A stretch of 64,000 bases of DNA from Henricia sp. BOLD:AAB3569 (lineage: Eukaryota; Echinodermata; Asteroidea; Spinulosida; Echinasteridae). The notes beneath the pieces are model-generated. The model was given only the letters and a program-made list of their open reading frames with translations, ran no database searches and had not been told where the DNA came from. Positions 36,254-46,172 of this stretch are shown here, in pieces. The stretch is taken from contig JBBELK010000052.1 in the NCBI GenBank assembly GCA_037783545.1, positions 620,001 through 684,000 of the forward strand. The letters are read 5' to 3'. A program made the translations under genes and the position numbers. The first letter of the stretch is position 1, and each line of letters starts with the position of its first letter.

Positions 36254-36857
36254 AATGCATAGTTCCGAGATTGCCCAGTTCACCCCGCGACACAACGTAC
36301 AAAGCAACGGGACTCGACATGGAAAGCACAGATTCATTAGAGAAAACTCAAAGGTATTTATGTTTTAGGGTCGACAGGTACCGTAGCACACACTGAGCAA
36401 AGGGCTATAGTAATGCAGGGATGCCATATATTCATAAAAATGCGCTTTCCTACCTTTGACCCGGGGCCAATTTCATAAAGCAGTTAAGCCAAAAATTTTG
36501 CTTAATCAAAAAATTTGTTTACTTTATAAAAATGAGTTAATAATCAAAATTGTACGTCAACTTGTGTTTTTAGCAAGAATAGCAGATATTCTTGTGAAAA
36601 ACACAAGTTGACATGCAATTTCGACTATTGACTCATTTTTATAAAGCAAACAAGTTTTTGATTAAGCAAATTTTTCTGCTTAATCGCTTTATGAAATTGG
36701 CCCCAGCGCATACAACATGTACAAACTGTATATGGGCAGAAAATCGCGTGATTGTTTGTGATGCAATGCACTTTGACATATGTGGGCGCTGTCTGCTAGC
36801 TCTGTTGTGATTGGTCGGCGGGTTCGGCTTGATTGACAGGTCGGAACTATGCATTGA
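36254..36857. mobile_element. Element with ATGCATAGTTCCGA ends, split by a younger MITE
   Basis: ATGCATAGTTCCGA at the left and TCGGAACTATGCATTG at the right are its ends. The uninterrupted relative at 62347-62803 matches both outer parts in reverse, which shows that 36463-36704 is a later insertion. Confidence 0.75.
36463..36704. mobile_element. Palindromic MITE, GGGGCCAATTTCATAAAGC ends (copy 1)
   Basis: The arms are about 100 bp each and the ends read GGGGCCAATTTCATAAAGC. It lies inside the older element at 36254-36857. Same family as 36976-37216 and 43343-43593. Confidence 0.8.
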
Positions 36858-36975
36858 CGTGTCACTGCCAGCGAATAAAGGATCGTGAACGCTGGCGCAG
36901 GGCGGCGTTTCACGCGCCGCTTGCGCACCCTGACGCAGGGCGGTGTTTTGCCGCGGTGGTCTTTCATCCAAACCA

Positions 36976-37216
36976 GGGCCCAATTTCATGGAACCTGTTA
37001 GGAAAAAAAATTGTTTAGCTTATAATGTCTTTGCTCTGTAAAATGGGTTACCAGCCAAAATTGTATGTCAAATTGTATTTTTAGGAAGAGGAGCAAAATA
37101 TCAGTAAATACACATCACATACGATTTTGGCTGGCAACCCAGTTTTGCAAAATAAAGCAAAGAAATTCTGTGCTAAACAAGTTTTTGTGCTAACGGGTTC
37201 AATAAAATTGGGCCCC
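36976..37216. mobile_element. Palindromic MITE, GGGCCCAATTTCAT ends (copy 2)
   Basis: Ends GGGCCCAATTTCATGG and its imperfect complement, with inner arms GGTTACCAGCCAAAATTGTA / ACGATTTTGGCTGGCAACCC. Its length is close to copy 1 but the arms have diverged. Confidence 0.75.
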
Positions 37217-37883
37217 GATGGCATTTTTAACTTTGAAAATTTCTTCACAAAAACTCACAAAAAGAGGACGCTGTTCGGGGAATATCACTTTAGGAGCAGA
37301 AAAGCAAAGAAAAAACATTATAAGACTTCAAACTGGAATTGTGGAAAATTGCTGCAGTTTTGTTTAAAAACAAAGAAATTTTCTGCTTGAAAATGAGCTC
37401 TGATTTCGATTCAACGTGACACTGATTGTTGTAAAACACTGCATGCTGTGATCGTGTATGTGAAAAAGTAGCCAATAAAACCACGCGTTTTTACAGTTTA
37501 ATCGGGCCTCCCGAAATTTGTCTATTGAATTGAAGTTGCTGATTACAAAAAATGCATTCCAAGCCTCGTCTTCAAATCGAGTCAAAATTTGTTTTTTAAA
37601 AGTATAAAGTGTACCTTCCCCCTATCAGGGAGTTAGCCTATATAGGCATAATAGGTGTGCAAAAAAAGAAAGACTGTGGGCCGTAGTATAATATTTTGCC
37701 ATATTTCGGACTAAATACACAAGTAGCTGTACGTAATGCTCGGTCGATCAAACCTATAACTTTCCAAAAAACAAAACACACTAGTAGGCCTAGTATACGT
37801 ATAGTGACATATTTGTTATTTATACGCAATGCGCGTTTGTTTTTGCCACAGTGTATTATGCATAATCTGACGAAATAGTTACA

Positions 37884-40800
37884 ATGGCCAACTGCAGAAG
37901 GAGACGACGCTATGCTGAAAACGATCTCATGAGGTAGGCCTTTGTTATTCGATTATTTTAAATGGCCACTTTTTTCAAATAATTCCTCAAATGTATAAGA
38001 CTATAGGAAAAGATGCTGGGAAGTTATTACTATATGCCATATGATTAAAATATTGCCTATATATACTGCACGGTGAAGTTTGAGCACAAATCATTCGCCA
38101 GACGTGCCTACGGTGCTATACTATATGTGCATGACCCCTAGCCCAGATTGGACGTCGTCTTCATTGCATTACGAGTCCCCATAATGTAGTATGCGGTACG
38201 GAGTCCAACCTGGGCTACATGACCCCCAACCCCTTCGTCTCATTACAATGGCTGTATTAAAACAATACCCATACACCTACATGTATATTGATTTATAACA
38301 GGGTTCGTCGGCTATTTGTTCCCGAAGATGGCAAGAAAATTACCGTAGCCGAAGCACACGACGCTATTCGACAAGAATTTCCCAAATGCATATTTAACTA
38401 CCGTGTACTTGGTCAGTTATTTAGAGAGGCTTTTAGGGACTATAACATCAAACGCTTGAAGCCGGGGAAGACCAACAAGAACCCTGTGAGGCAGTACATG
38501 TATTACGGTGTCGTGTTGAGAACAAATCAAAATGCACAAAGCCAGGTAAGTGAAAGAGAGATGCGTAACTGTCTATAGATGTATTATGGATGTCGTCTAA
38601 AATGTGTTCGTTTAAAGGCGGTATACATGATTGGTAACCCGTTACAAATAGTTGAATTCCCCTGTATGATTGAAGGTATGCATGATTAAAACCAACCTGA
38701 GCAAAAATATGCTCCGTTCTTCGTCTAACTTTTGAGAAAACAGTAAAAACAAAAATTAAAACTGGTTTATTTTGTTTACAGTGCAGTATATTTTCCTTTC
38801 AAGGTTGCGGCTAATGGAGGTGTAGGCCTACATTTATTTAGAGAACCACCGGCCAGAGTGCTCCTACATGCAGATACAAATCGCTCGGTGGAGGAAAACA
38901 TTCATGTCAAAACCGAAGTTAGCAGAACTCTCGAAGATATGCAGAGATGCAGAATCCCCGGAATAGTTCTCCCACCGTGCTTTTACCTGAAGGGTGCAGA
39001 TTTGAAGTACACTGGCAATCAACTTGGTGGCGGATCACACGGAGCTTCTGAATTGGCAACATATCGCGGAATACAGGTAAGTTAAGGATACCTTGTTGAA
39101 TCATCTATGATAGTCGTCTATCTCTGTTCCGTACGCTGTCCTTTTTCTTTGATTTGCGATTTTGGTAAAACAACATGGTTGTAGATATCTGGTGTTGCAA
39201 TAGGGTTGGAGACTAAAAATGCTCCCTGGTGCATTATCGGTATCTGTTTTTACATATAGGCCTACAAGTACATGTAGATGTATCATACGCACGTATGGCT
39301 TAATGTTTCGGTCTGTTTTTAGAATGCAAAATTAAACTTTGCGGGAATTTTGCCCCATATTGAATTGGAGAGGCAGAATTCTAGATTTTCCAGTGCCTTC
39401 CAGGAGATGGGCGTCACGGGACTGTAACCGCAATTTACTGTTGTGAACCCAAAAGCTTTTGCGCACCTCAGCGTGTATCGACTATCGACCTTGCAAACAT
39501 GTTTCCGGCAACTGGGAGCTACTGATCAGTTGCTTAAAAGGTCGATGTTCGCGCACTTGCAACTATGGCAACTAGAAAAATCCTGGTTGCCGCGAGTTGC
39601 TCATGTTCTACTTTCTGGCAACTATAGTGTATCCAGTTGCGGTCAGTTTCGTCGATGTACGCGTACTAGCAACTGGTTGATGTCCGTTGAAGAAGTGCGT
39701 TTGATCACATATGGGGGGCACATCGGCACGGCTGATCAGTTGAGTTGCTTCCTACAGTTGCAAGGTTGATGTACACTAGGCTTTTGAGCGAAGCAACCCC
39801 ATGAGTAGAATACAGGCACTATATAGCTAACGCTAAAGGTTTTGCTTGGACAAAGATTGCATAGCAGACACGTTGTTTTAATCATCGCATAGCCAGCTGC
39901 TGTTGTACGTATTTGAGCCTGCAACATTTTGTGCATTGGCTCCAACCTCCGCGCTCTAACCTCCAGCGTTATGGTTAATTTTATTGAGGAATTTCAAATT
40001 GTCACAAAAAAACGGGTCTCCGTGCTTTCTTTTATGATAAAATTTGCAAATGAAAAGACGCGTGACGTAATACAACGGCTTAGCATCCAAAACGAAACTG
40101 CCGGTGTTAATTTGAAATTTGTCAGTTGGCTGAAGTGTAATGCAATGAGGACTGCCAACGTGGCGTTTGTGAAGCCAGAGTGGATTTACATTCAGAGCGC
40201 AACAAACCTCGCAATCTTATTCTGGCGCCGGCTGCGCCTCCAGACCCTGTTTCTTGTGATAATTGTTGTGTATGTGACTTTTTTGGTAGGTTGTGGTAAA
40301 GAAAATGATTAACGCAGATAGATTGGAAGAGAAGGAGCTCAGAGCGGCAGTGCAAAAGGAGGCTCACGTGAGGTGCCAGCTACGTCCCCACAAGAGTTTG
40401 CCATTGCTCCTTGGGTTATGCCTGGACGAGAATCCACCTTTTATTGTGTCTAGATTTTATAGTGGGCCGAATTTCATGTCGATTACCATATCCAATGCAG
40501 TGAGGGACAAGACTCTCCGTGAAAGTATTCCGTGGTTGGTAATTCTGGCTGATGGAGCAGATGCCCTCGGGGCAATACATGACAGTGGCATCATTCATTG
40601 CAATCTCAAAGGTATTTACAGGCCTATAATTACGACTTTGCAAAACACATTTTCAGGTTTACATGTATGCTTATGAGAATGGTAATAAATTTACATAACC
40701 TTCCTACAAATATTTTGAGCATTTATTTTATGCCGTTATTTGTCATTAATGGTTATCACTTTTCATGTTTTTTTTCCGCATTATATGCAGACGATAACAT

Positions 40801-41131
40801 CGTACTTCACTTTAACCTTGGAACATGGAGTCCAGTCATAATTGGTTACGGGAAGGCAGTCACTAAGGGAACAGACATTCGTGGACAAATGACAAACGAG
40901 GAAGCTGCAATATGGAGACGCAGGAACAAGTGGATAGCGCCAGAGCTTGCCTTTGACAGAGCCGTGCCCGACGAACGATCTGATGTATATTCCTTTGGTC
41001 TTGTTGCACGCCGTGTGAAAAAAAAAACGCGGATCACTGAGAAACTCCAGGAAATAGTCGAAATGTGCTTGGATAGCAATCCAGGCAAACGGCCAAGTAC
41101 TAAATACATTTGTGAGACTCTTAGGTCTTAA
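37884..41131 (+). CDS. RFX-like winged-helix / pseudokinase fusion protein, 409 aa
   Basis: Five exons: 37884-37933, 38302-38545, 38804-39076, 40290-40611, 40791-41131 (TAA). All splice sites are GT-AG and the phases close exactly (1230 nt, 410 codons). Residues about 20-90 resemble an RFX-type winged helix: LGQLFREAF, then NPVRQYMYYGVVLR, compared with KYHYYGI in RFX factors. Residues about 165-409 are a kinase fold: glycine loop LGGGSHG (172-178), VVVKK (lysines 193-194), FIVSRF hinge region, HCNLKDDN (292-299), GYG (315-317), IAPE (345-348), DVYSFG (361-366). The HRD aspartate is Asn294 and the DFG aspartate is Gly315, so phosphotransfer is unlikely. The fold is closest to tyrosine-kinase-like kinases. 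Function unknown; a DNA-binding, nuclear scaffold or signalling role is inference. Introns carry young MITEs but the frame is intact. A possible ATTAAA poly(A) signal is at 41409. Confidence 0.75.
38139..38217. mobile_element. 79-bp MITE with 9-bp target duplication (Mutator-like)
   Basis: TAGCCCAGATTGGAC and complement ends, about 20-bp inverted repeats. CATGACCCC is duplicated exactly at 38130-38138 and 38218-38226. A 9-bp duplication is the mark of MuDR/Mutator elements. It lies in the first intron of the RFX-like pseudokinase gene. Confidence 0.85.
38616..38750. mobile_element. Partial TTAA/AGGCGGTATACAT element in reverse orientation
   Basis: TTAA then AGGCGGTATACATGATTGG is followed by sequence matching the right arm of 5026-5542 in reverse (AACCAACCTGAGCAAAAA, CTTTTGAGAAAACAGT). 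It is cut off before the other end and lies in the second intron of the pseudokinase gene. Confidence 0.7.
39475..39785. mobile_element. Relative of the 28052 element (GTTGCAAGGTTGATGTACAC end)
   Basis: ATCGACCTTGCAAAC at the left and GTTGCAAGGTTGATGTACAC with TAGGCTT at the right enclose CAACTGG/CAGTTGC motifs, as in 28052-28956. It lies in the third intron of the pseudokinase gene. Confidence 0.6.
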
Positions 41132-41134
41132 AGG

Positions 41135-42235
41135 GGCGTGTCCAGATTATATTTTTGACACCCCCAATTTTTCCCATTGGTGTTTAGTAGACAAATAATA
41201 ATGTTTATGAGTGCAATGGGAGGATTATTTGCATGCGGTGAAAGATGGAATGTTCCACCGATTGAAAATATTCCTTCCATTGCAGGAATTAAAATATTCA
41301 TTATACATGTAATATGTTTTTTATATCGCCCAAATAGATCCTTGTCATCCTACTTTTGTCATCCTAGTATTCAGGCTTATCCTCAAAGATTTTTTTGTTA
41401 GTGTTTCGATTAAAAACATGCCTGTTGGCTTCATGTCAACTTGACTTTATTGCTTTGAAATCCACTTTACGAAAAAAAGCGGGGAAAAAGCCGCGTCACT
41501 GCGTCATTTTAGTTTCACAAATCATGCCTGTATAACATGTAGTGCAATAACCTGCTGCCCAATCCTCACCAACCTTCGTTTGATATTTCTTGAGAACTTT
41601 ACCTTGCGTGTGTCTATGGAATTTTGGCAGAATTTGTCCTTTAAATTATTAGTCGGGCTGTTTTACGCCCCTGGACAATACCTCTCCGGCAGAATGCCAA
41701 ATCATCATGGTTAAAGGCCCAGTGTATCATTTGCAATGACCCCAAAAGGTAATCGACGAGTTTACAGGGGAGAAGTTCTTAAAGTAAAGATTGAATTAAT
41801 AGCAACTATCCAATGAAAGGTTTTCGCTCAAAATGATATAATTTTACCAGAAAATAATCCGTAAAGATGAAATTATTTAGATCGTTTGCAAACGATTTAC
41901 TTATTTTTGGTTCGCATCTACGCGGTCCAAAATGCATGGGCGCTGTGTACTCCGCGTGCGTGTTCCAACGCGATGCATTTTTATGGATCGCGCGCACACG
42001 CAGTATATGATGTGCGCCACAGAGTGCATGACGCAAGCCACATAGTACCAGATCAACTGAGAACGAATATTTCAAACACCCCGCCAAGACCAAGAAAACG
42101 CATATGAATTTTCAGAAGCTGAAATTTCTTCGGATGAGTTTGTTGATGTCTTTCGTTTGATTTGTAATGGTTTTATTCGCAGAATCGCTCAAAAACAGAT
42201 CATCTACAGGGCCTTTAATAGAACTTGCCATAAAT
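41135..42235. other. Intergenic stretch, nothing recognised
   Basis: Between the pseudokinase stop and the next repeat I see no gene, no long inverted repeat and no protein-like frame. The first few hundred bases probably include the 3' UTR of the pseudokinase gene. Confidence 0.4.
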
Positions 42236-42239
42236 ATTG

Positions 42240-42365
42240 AGCTCGTGCCAATGACGTCATTTTGGGAGTCAAATAATGCCGCGTCGTTGTGTGTCCATAT
42301 ATAGCGTGCGTAACGCGCAATGCTAAGGCTTCCATTGGTGAATTAAACCGCGTTACGCCCACCAA
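42240..42365. mobile_element. One-sided copy of the 12310 palindromic MITE
   Basis: GAGCTCGTGCCAATGACGTC, the TTTTGGGAGTCAAATAATGC arm and GTGCGTAACGCGCAATGC match 12297-12440. The right arm is missing. Confidence 0.65.
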
Positions 42366-42955
42366 ATGTTGCTTTTCTGTAGAAAAATCACATTTTCTTC
42401 TTCAAAAATGTCCTTCAGTTAGTGCACAAGATAACCATTCGCGCGCGCGCGCAGCGCCCTCTGTTGTCGCGCTTACGCACAGACCTCTCGCCGCGTCATT
42501 TTGTGCATTACTTTATTATGTTTATGCAGTAATTTTATCATTTATTTATCTCAGAAATGCAACATTTGCGACAGAAGTGCAAGTGGGAAGTATATCTTAG
42601 AATTTGATGATCTGTTGATTCAAGGAGGTAATTTCATTCAAATCTTTGTTCAATGTATAGTGTAATCCGAGCAACATTTAGTGAGCCCGCCCTCTTGTGG
42701 TTATTGCATTGTTACTGCGGTGTATTTCTATTGTGACGTCATGTAAATACCTTGGAGATACACCGCAGTTTTCAATCGTCGGATTAGTCTATACGAAAAA
42801 AATACCAATATGGGTTCAAAATTCCCGCCTCATTCGAGCGAGAATTTACATTAAACGCGCATGCTCAAAAGGTATTTCGTAAATGACTTTCTAAAATAAC
42901 TGATTTATTCATATACATGTATATACATTTTATAAACACAATATGTTAAATAACG

Positions 42956-43223
42956 TATTAGGACGACCGTTTTGGGTAGAGTGCTTACAGAGACCACTAA
43001 AACCACAAAATTGTCGGAAAGAAACTCATGAATTGACACCCATTTTCTCGACCTAATTCTCTGAAAAAAATGTTTTGCGACCTAGACGAAAATGGTTTGT
43101 GACCTAATAAAAATGGTTAAGAACCTAATAAAAATGTTTTTTTACCTAATAAAGATGGTTTTTGAAGCATTAGGACGACCGGCTATCGGTCGCCCTAATG
43201 CGGTCGGTCGTCCTAATACGCCG
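42956..43223. mobile_element. Foldback element, GTATTAGGACGACCG ends
   Basis: GTATTAGGACGACCG and CGGTCGTCCTAATAC are terminal inverted repeats. The middle has about four phrases of ACCTAATAAAAATGGTT type, and a second GGACGACCGGCTATCGGTCG palindrome is near the right end. Confidence 0.7.
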
Positions 43224-43342
43224 TTTTTACCCATAACCGGTCGACCTAAACGCGAAAGAGTAAGTTGTTGTGTTACACTTTTAAAAAAATAGCTGTGATT
43301 TTAACTGTCTTTAATACTGCAATCTCTCACAGTAATAAACAA

Positions 43343-43593
43343 GGGGCCAATTTCATAGAGGTGTTTAAGCACAAGTTTTTGCTTAAGCACAAAAAACTCT
43401 TGCTTAGTAGGGAGCGTTACCATTGAAATCCTCATGTGATATAAGCAGTGTATGACCTGCAGTGTTAGAGGACTGTTATTATATTTTAATTACCATGACA
43501 ATCTCATGACATTTTTGCTGGTAACCTAATTTTATCAAGTTTTTCATGCTTAAGCAATTTTTCATGCTTAAGCAGCTCTATGAAATTGGCCCC
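43343..43593. mobile_element. Palindromic MITE, GGGGCCAATTTCATAGAG ends (copy 3)
   Basis: GGGGCCAATTTCATAGAG and complement ends, with inner AAGCACAAGTTTTTGCTTAAG type arms. Third copy of the family at 36463 and 36976. Confidence 0.75.
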
Positions 43594-44166
43594 AGTTGCG
43601 TGATAGATTTGCATAAATCCTAGACTCTCGACGCTATATGGCGCTCGCATGCGAGTGAGCTGAGTCAAGCACCAGACTACCTGGCAAATTGGGACGTTTC
43701 CGGGGGTACGGTGCACGCCGGTCCAAAGTAACCGGCGCGTAAGTGTGTGCGGCACCTGGAATACCTCGCACATTACTCTGTGCATTTTAAAGCTGGACCA
43801 CCTGAAATTACATGTTGAAATAAACATGCTGAAACGTGTATAGTAATCATCGATAATTCTAGTCAAACGAAGTAGAACGTGTTTTTTGACTTGAAATCGA
43901 TGTCAACTTTGAAAGCTGGAACGTTTCCAAACTGCAATGATGTATTGAAGAAAGTAGAGAAACGATTTTGGGTTATGTGACTGGTTTGAAGTCACAATCA
44001 CTGAACCGTGTCCCTGTGCTTTTGCAATAGACTGCCAAAGTGAATACGTCATCTTTTGTTGGTTGCTTAGGCAATTGGCTCTGAACTAAAAATCACTGAA
44101 CCGGCCGTGTCCCTGTGCTTTTACAAAATGGTACTTTTTCCGACGGTCATGTTAGTTTAGAGCCAT

Positions 44167-44312
44167 TAGAGCTTCTGCACCGGCGGCCATGACAGGGGGC
44201 AGGTTTTCTTATTTAAATGATGTAACAATAGAACCACAAAGCGTACTCATGCATGACACACGGTGACAATGTGACTTCCCATTGTCGTCATGGCCGCCGT
44301 GCAAAAGGTCTA
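44167..44312. mobile_element. Palindromic MITE, GCACCGGCGGCCATGAC arms (copy 1)
   Basis: GCTTCTGCACCGGCGGCCAT and the right arm CATGGCCGCCGTGCAAAAGG are inverted repeats around a TTTAAATGATGTAACAATAG core. The closely similar copy at 57246-57390 is in the same orientation. Confidence 0.75.
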
Positions 44313-44999
44313 TTGCCATGGCAACACGTCACACTTTGGCTGTCCATGTAGCCTTGGTTTCACCATGGAGGAAGGGTTTCATCGATAACCGTCGCGTTTT
44401 TCTCATACTGACGAACATGGCCAAACTGCAGTTTTGAGTAATTCGAGTTTTTATAGTTGGACTTATTTTGGTTCTTTTAATTCACCGTTTTTGAAAATAA
44501 AATTCCACTTTTTGGTTTAATAACCTTCTTGCTTAATGTCTAAACTTTAATTAATTACGTATTTTCCATTTATTTGATTAATATCTGAGCAGTTATAAAG
44601 CTGTGAACGTGTTCGTCGGTATGAGAAAAAACAAAATTCGATGCGGACGCGTCTTATCTTTATACTGATGGACACTTAGGTAATTAAGTACCATATCCAC
44701 AAACTAACATTTTGTAAAATTCCATATATTTCTTTATTTATTGATTTTTCTTACGTAAAAACAGCGTTCAGCTTCGCGCGATATTGGTTGGTACTCGGTA
44801 CCAGCGCGCTGTGTTGTAATACGCAGAAGCAGTGAACGGTCACCAACCAAGAATCCGTGTTCGTCAGTATGGGAAAAACTTTAAGCGAAATGGGGTTGTT
44901 CGTCATTTTCAGATGTTTCATAACCGTCAAAAACCAGACAATATCTTGGTTTGAAATGTTCAGAAATGAAAGGGGACACCCCAAGAACCCCTGTGGTGC

Positions 45000-45180
45000 G
45001 CTTCTCGATCTCCAGCGTATACAGCGACCTCATTTTTCGTGGCTGCGTTCGGGAGTAATCATCGCGTGCGCATTGCACTCGGGCCACATTACGCGAACGG
45101 CAAGTCCGCAGTCCGCATGCGCGAATGGCCATCAGTCAAGATGGCCGTCTCTTGCCATGACTACACAAAAACAAACATTA
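45000..45180 (+). promoter_or_regulatory. Candidate CpG-rich promoter and first exon for ABHD17
   Basis: CpG density is clearly higher here than around it. An NRF1-like site (CGCATGCGCG, 45114-45123) and a plus-oriented YY1-like site (CAAGATGGCCG, 45137-45147) are placed as in many housekeeping promoters. A donor (ATTA|gtgagt) follows at 45180. It could splice to the acceptor ending 46099 just before the ABHD17 start codon. No TATA box is evident. Confidence 0.4.
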
Positions 45181-45497
45181 GTGAGTTGTTGTTTCAGTTA
45201 TCCAGTTGACACGTTAAGCAAATTCACCAAAAATCCAACCTATATCCCGCCATCTTCGTACAAATCACATGGCACTCAGGAGTAAGAACACACTCCCCAT
45301 TTGTTGGGGAGTACCGAGAGCTGACCCGAGTGTCGTTAATCTTGCCGTTCGCGCGTACAGGATCGAAGTATGCTCGTGTTAACACGAGTACACGCCCGAA
45401 CGCAGCCATGTGTCGGCAGGAGTTTATGCAAATTACCTTCAGCGGTACGAACGCCTTGTGTCAAGCGGGATTTCCAGCTACGCCGCTGGCCCATATA

Positions 45498-45830
45498 CAC
45501 CAATCCGGTAATAAGGTCTTCTTCCCTGTACATCCGCCATAGCTGGGGGGCTTCCACTGAATGAACTGTATGTTTTTGTTGTTGCTGAAGCTGCATTTGT
45601 TTACTTCGAACAAGTTGCGCGTCTTTGTAGGGTTGTGTGCGCGCGAAGGCGGGCGCGTCGCGTGTACGCAAAGGCGGGCGCGTCGCGTATACGCGAAGGA
45701 GGCTCGTTCGTGCATGTAATGGATGAGCGCTTTTCGTTCTAACAGCAACACAAAACGCACAGCCCATGCACTGGACGCCCCCCAGCTATGGCGGATATGC
45801 AGAGAGCAGACCTTCGTTACCGGATTGGTG
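45498..45830. mobile_element. TA-flanked MITE with ACCAATCCGGTAA ends (copy 2)
   Basis: 333 bp, reverse orientation relative to 487-821, with TA at 45496-45497 and 45831-45832. The CGCGTCGCGTGTACGC-type tandem units are kept. Confidence 0.85.
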
Positions 45831-46172
45831 TATAGCAAATACATGTACAAGTATACATTATAATTGTTTTATGTACTAGTATAGTGGTACGGATTATATC
45901 GCCGCCAGGGAGAAATGTGGACCGGGCACCAGTCTACGTGCTACTCACCTAAAGAGAGTGACGTCATCACGTACGTACGGTACGATCATTTTGTCATCGT
46001 GGTGCTGTTGTATTATACAGTGTTACATGTACCAGATGCTCCATAATTATTTGTCTAAAAAAGGGGTAAATTTCGTATCCTTTTTGATTTTTTGGACAGG
46101 AGACCTATAGAGTAGAGAGAGGTGTTGTGTTTAGATCATTTGTTTGGTAAATCTGCCGAAGGCCGGACAAAG

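Noticed and set aside
39929-40312. 127-codon plus frame as an extra exon of the pseudokinase gene
   Set aside because: The phase-0 exon at 38804-39076 joins directly to 40290 and rebuilds the kinase beta-3 strand VVVKK; the upstream part has no similarity to a kinase.
44857-45285. 142-codon plus-strand open frame as a gene
   Set aside because: No domain and mixed composition. It spans a CpG-rich patch that is better read as a promoter and non-coding exon.
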